Source: Hellea sp. (GTDB taxonomy: Bacteria > Pseudomonadota > Alphaproteobacteria > Caulobacterales > Maricaulaceae). Taken from it: DNA of 64,000 bases. Below are positions 26,551 through 36,349 of the stretch, in pieces. The stretch's first letter is position 1; the number at the start of each line of letters is the position of its first letter. The notes under the pieces were generated by a model. That model made no database searches. It was given only the letters and a program-made list of their open reading frames with translations, and was not told the DNA's origin. The stretch covers positions 1 to 64,000 of the forward strand of contig JAHDDC010000012.1 of assembly GCA_020629545.1 (NCBI GenBank), written 5' to 3'. A program made the position numbers and the translations under genes.

Positions 26551-27912
26551 ATGACCGAATCTGCACACAGCGCCCCCCATTCAGAACTTGACTTAGAAAA
26601 CCGGCTGATAAAGTTTTTACACATTAAAACTCATGATCATGATACGAGCTTAAGAGATCTGCATCCGGCTGACTTTGCTGATCAGTTTGAGGAGCTGACC
26701 AAGGATCAACGCGAAGAATTCCTATCGACCTCCCCTGAACTTATCTCGCCTGAAATCCTTGCTGAACTTGAGGACGAGGTTGTTGAAGATATCCTGCCAT
26801 TATTGTCGCATGATCAAATCGCCGAAGCATTAACCGAGCTCGACAATGACGACGCAACGCAAATATTTGAAGAGATTGAAACTCAACAACGAGAAGAGAT
26901 TCTGGAGGCCTTGGAGCCGACTGATCGGGCCAAGTTAGAAGCCAGTCTGGCCTTTGATGACGAAACCATAGGCCGGCTCATGCAGCGCGAATTTGTCGCC
27001 GCACCACCTTTTTGGACTGTTGGCGACACAATTGATCATATGCGAGCGACGGGAGAAGACCTACCGGACCTATTTTATAATATCTGGGTGATCGATACAA
27101 AATTTCATCCGCTGGGATTCATACCTGTTTCGCGCCTGATGCGTATGCCGCGCGCAACCACTCTTCGCGAAATGATGAATGATCAAATCATTACAATTGC
27201 CCAAGACATGGACCAAGAGGAAGCTGCCTATATATTTGAAAAATATCACCTGATTTCCGCCCCGGTGCTTGATAGCGATGGACGAATTTCAGGCATCATG
27301 ACGGTTGATGATATCATTGATATTATTCAGGACGAAAATAAGGAAGATATGCTGGCTCTCGCGGGTGTTACGGATGCTGGTCTTACCGATACGGCTTTAT
27401 CGACAGTAAAATCACGGGCGCCTTGGTTATTTATCAACCTTTTGACGGCCATCGTCGCATCTCTTGTCATTGCACGGTTTGACTACACCATCCAAGAGAT
27501 TGTCCAGCTCGCAATTCTGATGCCTATTGTCGCCTCAATGGGGGGAAATGCAGGCACTCAAGCCTTGGCTGTTGTTGTCCGATCATTAGCAGAACGAGAT
27601 CTAACACCCCAAACGACTTGGCGCGCGATCCGAAGAGAAGCCGTTGCTGCAGCCATTAATGGACTTGTCTTTGCGGTGGCTCTGGCTTTCATCGCTTATA
27701 TTTGGTTTGGCCGATTTGATATTGCGCAAGTGGCTTTCATCGCCATGGTTATTAACCACTTTTTTGCCGGCCTTGCGGGTATTCTTGTACCCCTTGGTTT
27801 GAAAAAATTAGGCCAAGACCCAGCTGTCTCTTCATCGGTTTTCGTGACGACCGTAACAGATGTCGTCGGATTTCTCGCATTTTTGGGATTTGCCGCTTTA
27901 ATGCTTTTATAA
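26551..27912 (+). CDS. mgtE: Magnesium transporter MgtE
   Basis: The 453-residue protein has the MgtE order: an acidic N-terminal helical domain (about 1-130, LHPADFADQFEEL), a CBS pair (about 135-255, with SAPVLDSDGRISGIMTVDD) and five transmembrane helices (about 280-453) containing PIVASMGGNAGTQALAV, the pore signature. It imports Mg2+ and is gated by cytosolic Mg2+. ATG 26551 is chosen because GGGAG (26541-26545) stands just upstream; a TTG at 26539 is less likely. Confidence 0.95.
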   Translation: MTESAHSAPHSELDLENRLIKFLHIKTHDHDTSLRDLHPADFADQFEELTKDQREEFLSTSPELISPEILAELEDEVVEDILPLLSHDQIAEALTELDNDDATQIFEEIETQQREEILEALEPTDRAKLEASLAFDDETIGRLMQREFVAAPPFWTVGDTIDHMRATGEDLPDLFYNIWVIDTKFHPLGFIPVSRLMRMPRATTLREMMNDQIITIAQDMDQEEAAYIFEKYHLISAPVLDSDGRISGIMTVDDIIDIIQDENKEDMLALAGVTDAGLTDTALSTVKSRAPWLFINLLTAIVASLVIARFDYTIQEIVQLAILMPIVASMGGNAGTQALAVVVRSLAERDLTPQTTWRAIRREAVAAAINGLVFAVALAFIAYIWFGRFDIAQVAFIAMVINHFFAGLAGILVPLGLKKLGQDPAVSSSVFVTTVTDVVGFLAFLGFAALMLL

Positions 27913-28025
27913 TCTCCCTCAAAAGGAGATATCCGTTGCAATTTTTTCCGCCGAGACGCGAAAGCGGCCTACATATTGCAGATTGAAATTCAAAATTACG
28001 TTCAATGTCCTGATTTGGTACGAAA

Positions 28026-29198
28026 ATGAGTTACAAGTTTAGCATTTCAGAAATAGGGCTCCGCCTTATCAAGGCCTATGAAGGGTTTAATCCAGATGCC
28101 CGAACGATGCGAGATGGCCGAAAAATTCTGGGCTACGGCCATGTCTCACAGGATTCAACATCCATGATTACCGAGAATGACGCCGAAGAGCTTTTAAAGT
28201 CGGATCTCTCAGTAATCGAAGATGCCGTAAACGCTCATACCCATGCGGCAATCAGTCAAAGTCAGTTTGATGCACTCGTGTCACTCGCGCATAGTATTGG
28301 CCTCGACGCGTTTTTGGACTCAGATATTCTTCACGACCTAAATCAGGGCAATTTCATTTCGGCTGCCAATGGATTTGATACATGGAGAATTGCAAGTATT
28401 GGCGGAAAAACTTATGTGGTCGACGCCTTGGTGCGAAGACGAACAGCTGAAAAAGCTCTTTTTTTAAGACCCCCTGTTCGTACCGTGCTTGCACCCCGGC
28501 ACACCTTAAGAGCTACAAAAGACACATCGTCTTTGACGGAAAATATTTCGCCCATTAATCAGACAGACATTGACGGCAATGGCGCATCCAACATCGTTCC
28601 ACTTTATGATGCAAAGGTCGAAGAGAATGTCTCGATCTCAGTTATAGATGAGTCTCAGGATGCCGAGATTATACATCTGACGGATCGTGTAGATGATAAT
28701 TTACAAAATACCCAATCCCCTATTGCAGAGGCTGCCGCTGAAGTCAGTGACCGACTTGATGCGTTGATGGATGACGACGTGACTTTGGAAACAACATCCG
28801 AATGGCCGGACAGTTTTGTCGATACAATAGATGACGAGTTCGCCTATGATCCAGATTCTTTGGAAGAGGTCGACCCCAATGATTATGTCGTCGACACGCT
28901 CGATACGGAATTTCAAAATATTGAACCTGAAGACACTAAAGCGTCTCTATATTCGAGTGCGGATCGATATATTCAGGCGCCTCGGACAACAGAGCCACAA
29001 AGCCTATGGGCTTATATCACGATGATCATATTTGGTTTGACGGCCATAGGCGGAGGATTGTGGGCCAGCTTTAAAGGCTCGCAAACATTTATGGGGCAAT
29101 GGGGCCCGTTAATCGCGACAGCAGCTGTCGCCATTGGCGTTTTGTTAACCATCATGGGAAGTTATTTTTTACTGAAACAATTATTTGGGAAATCCTAA
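28026..29198 (+). CDS. GH24 lysozyme-like protein with C-terminal membrane anchor
   Basis: Residues 1-150 form a GH24 (phage-type) lysozyme domain. Glu19 in the YEGF motif is the catalytic acid, RDGRKILGYGH (29-39) follows, and FDALVSLAHSIG and VVDALVRRRTAEKALFL close the domain. The classical Asp (E+9) and Thr (E+15) positions are Met28 and Ile34, with Asp30 nearby, a pattern I associate with chromosomal alphaproteobacterial members. A long acidic linker (about 170-310) leads to two C-terminal transmembrane helices. No signal peptide is visible, so it is unclear how the lysozyme domain would reach peptidoglycan. Neighbours are not phage genes. Confidence 0.8.
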   Translation: MSYKFSISEIGLRLIKAYEGFNPDARTMRDGRKILGYGHVSQDSTSMITENDAEELLKSDLSVIEDAVNAHTHAAISQSQFDALVSLAHSIGLDAFLDSDILHDLNQGNFISAANGFDTWRIASIGGKTYVVDALVRRRTAEKALFLRPPVRTVLAPRHTLRATKDTSSLTENISPINQTDIDGNGASNIVPLYDAKVEENVSISVIDESQDAEIIHLTDRVDDNLQNTQSPIAEAAAEVSDRLDALMDDDVTLETTSEWPDSFVDTIDDEFAYDPDSLEEVDPNDYVVDTLDTEFQNIEPEDTKASLYSSADRYIQAPRTTEPQSLWAYITMIIFGLTAIGGGLWASFKGSQTFMGQWGPLIATAAVAIGVLLTIMGSYFLLKQLFGKS

Positions 29199-29241
29199 AT
29201 AATTTACGTTAAGTGCACTGGCAAGAATGGGAGCTAATGGG

Positions 29242-30177
29242 ATGAGCATTCTCAGCGATTGGGACGCAACACATACTGCTAAATTTCAAAAAGAAGTTAT
29301 GACTTTCGGTCATGGCCTGGCCGAGACAGGCCTGTTTACGGATGAGGCCTTAATCCAGCTTCTGGAGAAACACCCCAGCCATATGCTTGATGTCAATTCT
29401 ATGGGAGAAAAGGAACACCCTAAATACCCCAACAGATTCAGAACCGGAGATTTCCGAAATATCCCTGGCGAAGTCTTGCTAAATGCTGCCAAAGCTGGTC
29501 GCATTTTTATAAATGTTAGAAACGTGATGAATATTCATGACGAATACAAAGCCGTATTGGATAAAATGTACGGGGAAATCGCCGAGAAGACGGGAAATAA
29601 AGCCCATGTAGCAAAAGGCAGTATTCTGATTTCTTCGCCGATATCCCAAACGCCATACCACTTTGATAAAACCGAGGTCGTCTTATGGCACATTCGGGGC
29701 GCTAAACGGATAATCGTTTATCCGCGTACGCAGAAATTCATCCCTGATAAAGCCTATGAATCTGCGGTAACAAATATTCTAGATGATGACCTTCCTTATG
29801 ACGTGTCTTTTGACAAAGAGGCCACAATCATAGATCTTGAACCTGGAATGGGCGTGACCTGGCCATTAAATTCACCGCACCGCGTCGATAATTCAGCTTT
29901 TTGCGTATCTGTCTCAACCGAATATTCAACCCGCGCATCGGGTATGAAAAATGCGGCCATGATTACAAACGCGACATTGCGCCATAAGTTCGGCATGGAC
30001 GTTTCTTATGAAAAAGACGGCGAAGCTTCCCGTTATATAAAATCCATTTTCGGCCGAGTCTTAAAGAAAACCGGCATTGCTCATAAGACGGTGACTAAAG
30101 ACATGGTGACTTTCACGATTGATCCAAAAGATCCGAACTTCGTTGTTGACGTTGAACCGTTTGAGCGGAATTTTTAA
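29242..30177 (+). CDS. Cupin/JmjC-like Fe(II) oxygenase-type protein
   Basis: The core holds PYHFDKTEVVLWHIRGAKR, giving an HxD metal pair, and SPHRVDNSAF with the distal His. These match the JmjC/cupin-8 pattern of Fe(II)/2-oxoglutarate oxygenases. The rest shows no diagnostic motif, so the substrate (protein residue or small molecule) is unknown. ATG 29242 is favoured because GGGAG stands at 29229-29233 at a usable distance; ATG 29227 has no such site. Confidence 0.7.
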   Translation: MSILSDWDATHTAKFQKEVMTFGHGLAETGLFTDEALIQLLEKHPSHMLDVNSMGEKEHPKYPNRFRTGDFRNIPGEVLLNAAKAGRIFINVRNVMNIHDEYKAVLDKMYGEIAEKTGNKAHVAKGSILISSPISQTPYHFDKTEVVLWHIRGAKRIIVYPRTQKFIPDKAYESAVTNILDDDLPYDVSFDKEATIIDLEPGMGVTWPLNSPHRVDNSAFCVSVSTEYSTRASGMKNAAMITNATLRHKFGMDVSYEKDGEASRYIKSIFGRVLKKTGIAHKTVTKDMVTFTIDPKDPNFVVDVEPFERNF

Positions 30178-30229
30178 AACCATTTCCTGATCTGGATATT
30201 TATTCATGTAGGGCTATACTCGGCCCCTC

Positions 30230-30661
30230 ATGATTCACTTGCAAAAATTATCTGTGGGATCCGAGTCCATCGAAACTTTGGCCGCGTGGCAGCAACATGT
30301 TGTTGCCCGTCAGCTCCAGAAGGGAAAGCCCGGATATCACATGCATGTCACGCGCATGTTCCCCAAACAAAAAGACGCACTCCTTAACGGAGGTTCGATT
30401 TACTGGGTCATCAAAGGACTCATACAATGCCGCAACCGGATTGTAAGTCTTGATGAAGTTCGTAAAAGAGACGGAACCAAGGCCTGTGCGATAATGATGG
30501 ACCCTGAACTCGTACCGGTTGTTCCAACCCCAAAGCGGCCCTTTCAAGGCTGGCGTTATCTCCAAGCTGACGCCGCGCCAATGGATTTGAGTGATGTCTC
30601 AGGCGGTGCGGATCTTCCCGCGGAGCTACGAACAAAACTGGTCGAAATTGGGGCCTGGTAA
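30230..30661 (+). CDS. DUF1489 family protein
   Basis: The 143-residue protein shows the alphaproteobacterial DUF1489 pattern: YHMHVTRMFPKQKDALLNGGSIYWVIKG in the centre (30380-30420 region) and RPFQGWRYL near residue 103. It is short, soluble and of unknown function. It is a useful lineage marker. It lies alone between the cupin-like gene and the convergent MocA-like gene. Confidence 0.88.
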   Translation: MIHLQKLSVGSESIETLAAWQQHVVARQLQKGKPGYHMHVTRMFPKQKDALLNGGSIYWVIKGLIQCRNRIVSLDEVRKRDGTKACAIMMDPELVPVVPTPKRPFQGWRYLQADAAPMDLSDVSGGADLPAELRTKLVEIGAW

Positions 30662-30694
30662 ATTGCAGATCTTCAAATCGGCTTTTAAAGATCG

Positions 30695-31270
30695 TCAGCC
30701 CTTAAAATCATCAACACAGTCAAAATCTCGCGCCAAGTCATCAGGAAGTTCAGAGCTATTAATGTTCAAAGTCGATAAATCCAGACTTTGCGCGCCTTTA
30801 TCGCCTGTCAACTCGGCGAGCATAGCCAGCGCTTTTCGGTTAAATATCGCTGGCGGTTGTTGCCGGTTATGATGGGAGCTAAAGACAATATCAGCGCCGC
30901 GTATACGGCGTTGTAATCCTTTCAAATAAGCAGGTGTCACAAAGGGCATATCCCCCAAGAGGATGCAGCCAGAATCATAAGATTGACGCAGTGCATAGGC
31001 TGCTCCGCAAGCGATTGACGCCCCTTGGCCAGCTTCAGGTACAGGATTATCAATAATTTTAAAGCCCTGCGATATCGCGAGTTTGGCCCGAGGATCATGT
31101 TTGGGTGTGACGACATAGAGCCCGTCAAATCCGGCCATTTTCGCGGCGTCCAGACAATAAGCTAGAAGGGCCTTTCCTTTAAGGTCAGCCAGCAATTTAT
31201 CATCAGGCCCATAGCGTTTGGAAAGGCCACTGGCGAGCACAAGGCAGGCGGTTTTTAAAGGGCGTGTCAC
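30695..31270 (-). CDS. MobA/MocA-like nucleotidyltransferase
   Basis: The N-terminal signature LVLASGLSKRYGPDDKLLADL (8-28 region) and the GDMPFVTPAYL segment identify the MobA-like NTP-transferase fold of molybdenum-cofactor cytidylyltransferases (MocA). Together with XdhC upstream it suggests maturation of a molybdenum hydroxylase. The usual GxGxSxRxG loop is slightly altered (ASGLSKRYG). It overlaps the xdhC stop by four bases (ATGA). No molybdoenzyme subunits are in this window. Confidence 0.82.
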   Translation of the reverse strand: MTRPLKTACLVLASGLSKRYGPDDKLLADLKGKALLAYCLDAAKMAGFDGLYVVTPKHDPRAKLAISQGFKIIDNPVPEAGQGASIACGAAYALRQSYDSGCILLGDMPFVTPAYLKGLQRRIRGADIVFSSHHNRQQPPAIFNRKALAMLAELTGDKGAQSLDLSTLNINSSELPDDLARDFDCVDDFKG

Positions 31271-32124
31271 AGCCTGTTTTGTCTCTGGGCTTCTGAAATC
31301 ACCTCGGCCAAAATCGATACAGCCAAAAGCTGCGCATCTCGCATGGCGGGAATCATACCGATAGGCCCCCGAACTCGCGATGGAGAAAGCGCGCCGCTGG
31401 CCTCAAGCATAGCCAGACGAGCTTTTTGTGTGCGTTCACTTCCCATTGCGCCGATATAAAAAGCCGAGCCTGTCAGGGCCTGAACCATCAACGCCGGTTC
31501 CCAGTCATGGTCATGAAACAAAAAAACAACCGCCGTCCAGGGATCATCTGTTAAAGATGGCGCATGCGCTGGATCCATTAAATGGTCAAAGCGTATAAAA
31601 TCCGATTTCTCGAGCGAAGCATCCGGGCTCTGTCCAATGACTTCAAATCCGCTTGTGATGGCCAGTTTAGCCAGCGCTTCAAATGGCGCACCTCGTCCAA
31701 TGATTCGAATTCTGAGCTTTGGTCTATACTCCAGAATTTCGTCTTCCAGCCTCAGCGTCGCTACTGTTCGGGCCTCAAGATTGGCCAAAGCCTTGTTGAT
31801 CACAGCTCTATCCGGATTGGGGACAATCAAAACTTCGATTGTTCCCCCGCAAGGCAAAGCGATGTCTTTAAAGGGTGAGCCTTCTCCGTACACTAGGCGC
31901 CTTGATTTTTGGTCCGCCAAGGCTTCACGCGCTTGAAAAATAATATCTCCATCAACACAACCAGCGGAAATATAGCCAAAATTATCTTGTGGACTGACGG
32001 CCATCAGCGCGCCTTTGGCTCTCAGTGTACCGCCGAAAATACGCGTAACGACAACCATAGCCATCTCGCCAGATACACTGGCAATTATATCAAGAATATC
32101 TTGGGGATGATTATGAACGGACAA
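31267..32124 (-). CDS. XdhC/CoxF-family molybdoenzyme maturation factor
   Basis: The N-terminal XdhC domain includes SAGCVDGDIIFQA and the LPCGGTIEVLI motif. The C-terminal Rossmann-like part includes FYIGAMGSERTQKARLAML and RGPIGMIPAMRDAQLLAVSILAEV. Family members bind and sulfurate the molybdenum cofactor for xanthine or CO dehydrogenases. It is coupled to the MocA-like gene downstream, supporting a cofactor role. Confidence 0.9.
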   Translation of the reverse strand: MSVHNHPQDILDIIASVSGEMAMVVVTRIFGGTLRAKGALMAVSPQDNFGYISAGCVDGDIIFQAREALADQKSRRLVYGEGSPFKDIALPCGGTIEVLIVPNPDRAVINKALANLEARTVATLRLEDEILEYRPKLRIRIIGRGAPFEALAKLAITSGFEVIGQSPDASLEKSDFIRFDHLMDPAHAPSLTDDPWTAVVFLFHDHDWEPALMVQALTGSAFYIGAMGSERTQKARLAMLEASGALSPSRVRGPIGMIPAMRDAQLLAVSILAEVISEAQRQNRL

Positions 32125-32126
32125 AA

Positions 32127-32459
32127 TTAACCGGCCGGGTTATTCGCCCATAAAATCCGAAAGAGGAAAATCGCAGCCAATAAGTCCATCAGGAATATGA
32201 GATACCACATCCAGATACCTGTACTGAAAGAAGCGATTGACGCAACCACGCCGATTAACATGGCGATAAATGCCACATATGCCAACCAGCGATGTCGGCG
32301 GCGAAGCAAAAGCCCCATAACAATCCAAAGAATTCCAATGACGAAAAGCGCCTTTGTTCGAGGGCTTAACCCCTCCAGCCAAAACAACGGCAGATGAAAC
32401 AGGCCGGACAACATCACAAAAGCTCCGGCGATATCGTAGTGGCGTCTAATGGGTCTCAT
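32127..32459 (-). CDS. Small four-helix membrane protein of unknown function
   Basis: The 110-residue hydrophobic protein has about four predicted helices and a basic cluster RRRHRW between the second and third. I recognise no family; it vaguely resembles DoxX- or SPW-repeat-like small membrane proteins. It reads straight into xdhC with two bases between, so it may belong to that operon. Confidence 0.65.
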   Translation of the reverse strand: MRPIRRHYDIAGAFVMLSGLFHLPLFWLEGLSPRTKALFVIGILWIVMGLLLRRRHRWLAYVAFIAMLIGVVASIASFSTGIWMWYLIFLMDLLAAIFLFRILWANNPAG

Positions 32460-32521
32460 ATATCCCTCCCTAACTCGTTAGAGGAGAATAAACGTTATCA
32501 CCCAGAGAACAATAACAAATT

Positions 32522-32824
32522 CTAACTGAGAGCCGGAAGCAGTTTAAAGACGATCATGTTCTGGATCAGTTGAATTCCAAGGAGGGCCACAATCGGGGAA
32601 AAATCCAGGCCGCCAAACGATGGAATTATGCGCCGGATGGGGTCTAATATGGCGTTATTAAATCGCTCGAGAATATAATAGATTTGGCGCACAGTTGGGT
32701 TTCTCAAATTGATCACATTAAACGCAACTAACCAACTGGCGATGACACCCGCAATAATCATAAAGAAGATGATATTGAGAATCGGGAGAACCAGAGACCC
32801 AACAATAATTTCCGCAAAGGACAT
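32522..32824 (-). CDS. YggT-family membrane protein
   Basis: The 100-residue protein has two transmembrane regions separated by the conserved YggT stretch: SWLVAFNVIN, then ILERFNNAILDPIRRIIPSFGGLDFSPIVALL. YggT proteins are linked to osmotic response and cell division in several bacteria, but their mechanism is not known. The gene is divergent from the ATM1-like exporter. Confidence 0.92.
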   Translation of the reverse strand: MSFAEIIVGSLVLPILNIIFFMIIAGVIASWLVAFNVINLRNPTVRQIYYILERFNNAILDPIRRIIPSFGGLDFSPIVALLGIQLIQNMIVFKLLPALS

Positions 32825-32942
32825 AATAACTCCAAAGTTCAGTAGGTATGTAAGAAGGCCGAGCCGGAAAATCCAGCATTAATCAAAACAATATTCAATG
32901 CTGCGGTTGACCCGAACGCATGCGCATCCCAAATGGAGACTT

Positions 32943-34778
32943 ATGCGCCGCGGAACCCCAGAAGATGCCCCGAATGAACAAAGCCTTGGCTACCAGCTCA
33001 GAAGCTTTTTCCGGCTATGGCCTTATCTGTGGCCGCAAAACAAGCCAGGCTTTAAAATCCGTACGTTTTTGGCTTTTATTCTTACGATTGCCGGGCAATT
33101 TGTTTTGGTCGGCGCGCCGTTTTTTCTAGGCCGCAGCGTTGACGCGGTCAAAGACGCCGACGGTATTACGAGTATATTATCTTCAGCCGGACTATTCGCG
33201 GCGGCTCTGATATTAGGCTATGGTGGATTGCGGTTTCTATCCGTTTTGATCAGCGAGGCCCGTGAATATCTATTCACGCCTGTAGGGCAGTTCGCACAAC
33301 GCAGCGTCGCCACGGCTACATTCGCGCATTTGCACAAACTATCCTTAAGATATCATCTTGAAAAGCGCACTGGCGGTCTCTCACGCGTGATAGAGCGTGG
33401 AATTCGCTCAATTGATTTTCTGTTTCGATTCCTTTTGTTTAATATTGGACCCACGCTTTTACAGCTGGCCATAGCCGGTGTTGCCTTTTGGGTTGCTTAT
33501 AGCTGGCAATTTGCATTGATCGCTGTGGCCACAGTCATCCTCTATATCTGGTTTACAGTCGTCACAACAGAATGGCGACTGAAGTTCCGCCGCGAAATGA
33601 ACAAGAAAGATACGGACGCCAACGCCAAGGCCATTGATAGTTTGATCAATTACGAAACAGTCAAATATTTTAGCGCCGAAGATTTTGAAACCTCTCGCTA
33701 TGATAGGTCCATGGAAGGCTACCAGAAAGCCGCAATCAAATCTCGAACGTCTTTGGCGACGGTGAATATCGGACAAAGCTTTGTGATGAATGCTGGTCTG
33801 ATTGCTATGATGTTGCTGGCCGCACAGTTTATTCTGGATGGTAAAATGAGTATTGGCGCGATGACGACAATTACGCTTGTGATGATGCAGGTTTATCGTC
33901 CGCTCAACATATTGGGTTTTGCTTATCGCGAAATCAAACAGGCGCTGACAGATATGGAGAAAATGTTTGCGCTTCTAGATCTGGAGCCTGAGGTCAAAGA
34001 TCGAGCTGGCGCGCGTTCTATTCATGACGTGACTGGCGGAGCCGTCAAAGGCGCTGTCAGCTTTGATACGGTAGATTTTCATTACGAACCAGATCGGCCT
34101 ATCCTCAAACACGTATCCTTTGACATCAAGCCCGGCGAAACGGTCGCGATTGTCGGCCCAACCGGCGCCGGAAAATCCACGCTTTCTCGTATTCTTTACC
34201 GGTTTTATGATATCGCCTCTGGCAGTGTGCGCGTCGATGGACAAGATATTCGCGATGTCACACAGGACAGTCTCCGGCGCGTTATCGGGATCGTTCCGCA
34301 AGACACAGTCCTGTTTAATGATACGATCGGTTATAATATTTCCTATGCAAAACCTACGGCCACTCAGGACGAAATCGAAGCCGTTGCCAATGCCGCGCAA
34401 ATCCATGACTTTATCAAGAACCTTCCCGATGGCTATGCGACCAAAGTCGGGGAGCGCGGCCTAAAACTCTCCGGAGGCGAGAAACAGCGTGTTGCCATTG
34501 CCCGCGCGCTTCTCAAAGACCCATCGATCCTTATCCTTGATGAGGCAACATCAGCCCTTGATAGCGTTACCGAACATTCCATACAGGACGCGCTCGATAC
34601 GGCCGCGCGCAATCGCACGACTCTTGTCATTGCGCATCGGCTTTCGACCATCACAGGCGCCGATAAAATCATCGCGCTCAAAGATGGACAGATCGCAGAG
34701 ATCGGTACCCATAGCGAACTTATCGCCAAAAGTGGTCTTTATGCGGAGCTTTGGGAACAACAGGAATTGGAGTCCTAA
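32943..34778 (+). CDS. ATM1-type ABC exporter (fused permease-ATPase)
   Basis: The half-transporter has six transmembrane helices (about 40-330) and an ATPase domain: Walker A GPTGAGKST (405-413), signature LSGGEKQRVAIARAL and Walker B LILDEATSALD. The AREYLFTPVGQFAQR and FYREIKQALTDME-like segments are typical of the Atm1/HMT1 branch, which exports glutathione-linked sulfur or metal conjugates. ATG 32943 has GGAG four bases upstream, unlike ATG 32898. The gene converges with a UbiB-like kinase gene. Confidence 0.92.
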   Translation: MRRGTPEDAPNEQSLGYQLRSFFRLWPYLWPQNKPGFKIRTFLAFILTIAGQFVLVGAPFFLGRSVDAVKDADGITSILSSAGLFAAALILGYGGLRFLSVLISEAREYLFTPVGQFAQRSVATATFAHLHKLSLRYHLEKRTGGLSRVIERGIRSIDFLFRFLLFNIGPTLLQLAIAGVAFWVAYSWQFALIAVATVILYIWFTVVTTEWRLKFRREMNKKDTDANAKAIDSLINYETVKYFSAEDFETSRYDRSMEGYQKAAIKSRTSLATVNIGQSFVMNAGLIAMMLLAAQFILDGKMSIGAMTTITLVMMQVYRPLNILGFAYREIKQALTDMEKMFALLDLEPEVKDRAGARSIHDVTGGAVKGAVSFDTVDFHYEPDRPILKHVSFDIKPGETVAIVGPTGAGKSTLSRILYRFYDIASGSVRVDGQDIRDVTQDSLRRVIGIVPQDTVLFNDTIGYNISYAKPTATQDEIEAVANAAQIHDFIKNLPDGYATKVGERGLKLSGGEKQRVAIARALLKDPSILILDEATSALDSVTEHSIQDALDTAARNRTTLVIAHRLSTITGADKIIALKDGQIAEIGTHSELIAKSGLYAELWEQQELES

Positions 34779-34786
34779 GGCAAGTG

Positions 34787-36349
34787 CTAGAGCTGTGACG
34801 CGGCCCAAACGCCGCCCAGAGTGACGAGCGCACCGAGCCCTGCCCAGGCAAAGGGCAAACTTTTTCGGGGTTTTTGCGGGGAACCCGGAACACCAACACC
34901 TTTAGATAAGTCAACATCACCATTGGCCCATGCCTGAGCCAGTGCCGCAATATTTTCAGTTGCATCCGGAAGCTTTTCAAGCGTCCGGCGCGCCCTGTCC
35001 ATATTATCCAAAAAGTCTCCCAGCCGGCCTTCTAGACCGAGTTCTCGGCGCATAGAGCTTGAGACAATCGGCTCGGCTGTGCTCCACATATCAAATTTCG
35101 GATCAAGACGACGACAGACCCCTTCTGACTGCATCATGGTTTTTTGCAACATGATTAATTGCGGCTGCATTTCCATGTCGAAAATTTCAGTAATCTCAAA
35201 CAACTGTAATAACACGCGGCTCATAGAAACATCATTGGCCAGCCGTCCGAAAATCGGTTCTCCAACCGAACGAAGCGCAGACGCAAAATCCTCAATTGTA
35301 TGATGGGCCGGGACATATCCGGCTTCGAAATGGACCTCGGCTATGCGAAGATAATCCCGCTGAATAAACCCATATAGAATTTCGGCATGAAAACGCTGTT
35401 CTTGTGGCGACAAACGACCCAAAATGCCAAAATCAATCAGCACCAGCGTCCCGTCAGGCTGAGCAATCATATTGCCTTCATGCATGTCCGCGTGAAAAAC
35501 ACCGTAATCAAAAGAGGTTGCGAGAAAAGTCTGCATGACCTTGCGGGCAATTTCGACGGGCTTGTAATTCGGATCTGTCAGAATGCTGTCATCGGACAGG
35601 GCCTTTCCGTCAATCCATTCTGTAACGAGTACGTCCTTACCGCCAAGCTCCCAATAGATCTCTGGGACTTTAAAGAAACCGGTTTCAACAGCCGCTTCCG
35701 ATAGTTCTGACGCCGCCGCGGCTTCGAGTCTCAGATCAAGCTCAAGCATAACAGCCCGGTCTGCCGTACTCACAAAGGCCTTGGGTCCCAGACGTTTCGT
35801 ATCCGGCACAAAAAATTCGGCAAGGCCTGCGACCATATGCAGGACATCCATATCACGGCGCATGGCCGTGCGAATGTTAGGCCGGAGAATTTTGACCGCA
35901 ACTTCTTCGCCCGATTTAAGGCGCCCTTTATGAACCTGAGCCACAGATGCGGCGGCTATCGGCTCTGACAGACTGTCTAACTTTTCCTGCCAGGGCACGC
36001 CCCATTCCACCGCCAGCATGTCTTCTGCCTTTTTCATGTCAAAGGGCGGAACTTTGTCTTTGAGGCGTGACAATCCTTTGACGAATACGGGATCAAGCAT
36101 ATCGCCGCGCGTTGAGAGAATTTGCCCAAACTTAATATATGCCGGACCAAGCTGTTCAAGTGCATTGGCAAATCGTTCGCCGGGGTTGTCGGCCCGACCT
36201 CGAATGGCGAATATCCGCGACAGGCTGCCAAACAAACCCACAAACCACGGCACGGCCTTTTCATATTCACTTGGCACCAAGGCGTCATGGCGCACGAGCA
36301 CCCAGCCAGTCCGCAGCATTCGAAAAAAAGTGCCAAGAGTTTTTAGCAT
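34787..36349 (-). CDS. UbiB/ABC1/AarF-family atypical kinase
   Basis: The 520-residue protein has the ABC1 family signatures LGPAYIKFGQILSTRGD (KxGQ motif near residue 75), AAASVAQVHKG (the Ala-rich nucleotide loop), VTEWIDG and the catalytic-like FHADMHEGNM and LIDFGILG. A C-terminal hydrophobic segment (LPFAWAGLGALVTLGGVWAA) anchors it. UbiB relatives are ATPases needed for ubiquinone synthesis or lipid handling. It is not beside ubiE or other ubi genes here, so the ubiquinone role is inferred from family only. Confidence 0.88.
   Translation of the reverse strand: MLKTLGTFFRMLRTGWVLVRHDALVPSEYEKAVPWFVGLFGSLSRIFAIRGRADNPGERFANALEQLGPAYIKFGQILSTRGDMLDPVFVKGLSRLKDKVPPFDMKKAEDMLAVEWGVPWQEKLDSLSEPIAAASVAQVHKGRLKSGEEVAVKILRPNIRTAMRRDMDVLHMVAGLAEFFVPDTKRLGPKAFVSTADRAVMLELDLRLEAAAASELSEAAVETGFFKVPEIYWELGGKDVLVTEWIDGKALSDDSILTDPNYKPVEIARKVMQTFLATSFDYGVFHADMHEGNMIAQPDGTLVLIDFGILGRLSPQEQRFHAEILYGFIQRDYLRIAEVHFEAGYVPAHHTIEDFASALRSVGEPIFGRLANDVSMSRVLLQLFEITEIFDMEMQPQLIMLQKTMMQSEGVCRRLDPKFDMWSTAEPIVSSSMRRELGLEGRLGDFLDNMDRARRTLEKLPDATENIAALAQAWANGDVDLSKGVGVPGSPQKPRKSLPFAWAGLGALVTLGGVWAASQL

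Noticed and set aside
27911-27932. Inverted repeat ATCTCC/GGAGAT after mgtE as terminator
   Set aside because: The stem is only six pairs and is not followed directly by a T-run.
28026-29198. Phage origin for the lysozyme-like gene
   Set aside because: No holin, structural, integrase or other phage genes surround it, and the domain pattern is that of chromosomal alphaproteobacterial proteins.
30695-32124. Complete molybdenum hydroxylase operon
   Set aside because: Only XdhC- and MocA-like genes are present; no large, FAD or iron-sulfur subunit lies within the window.
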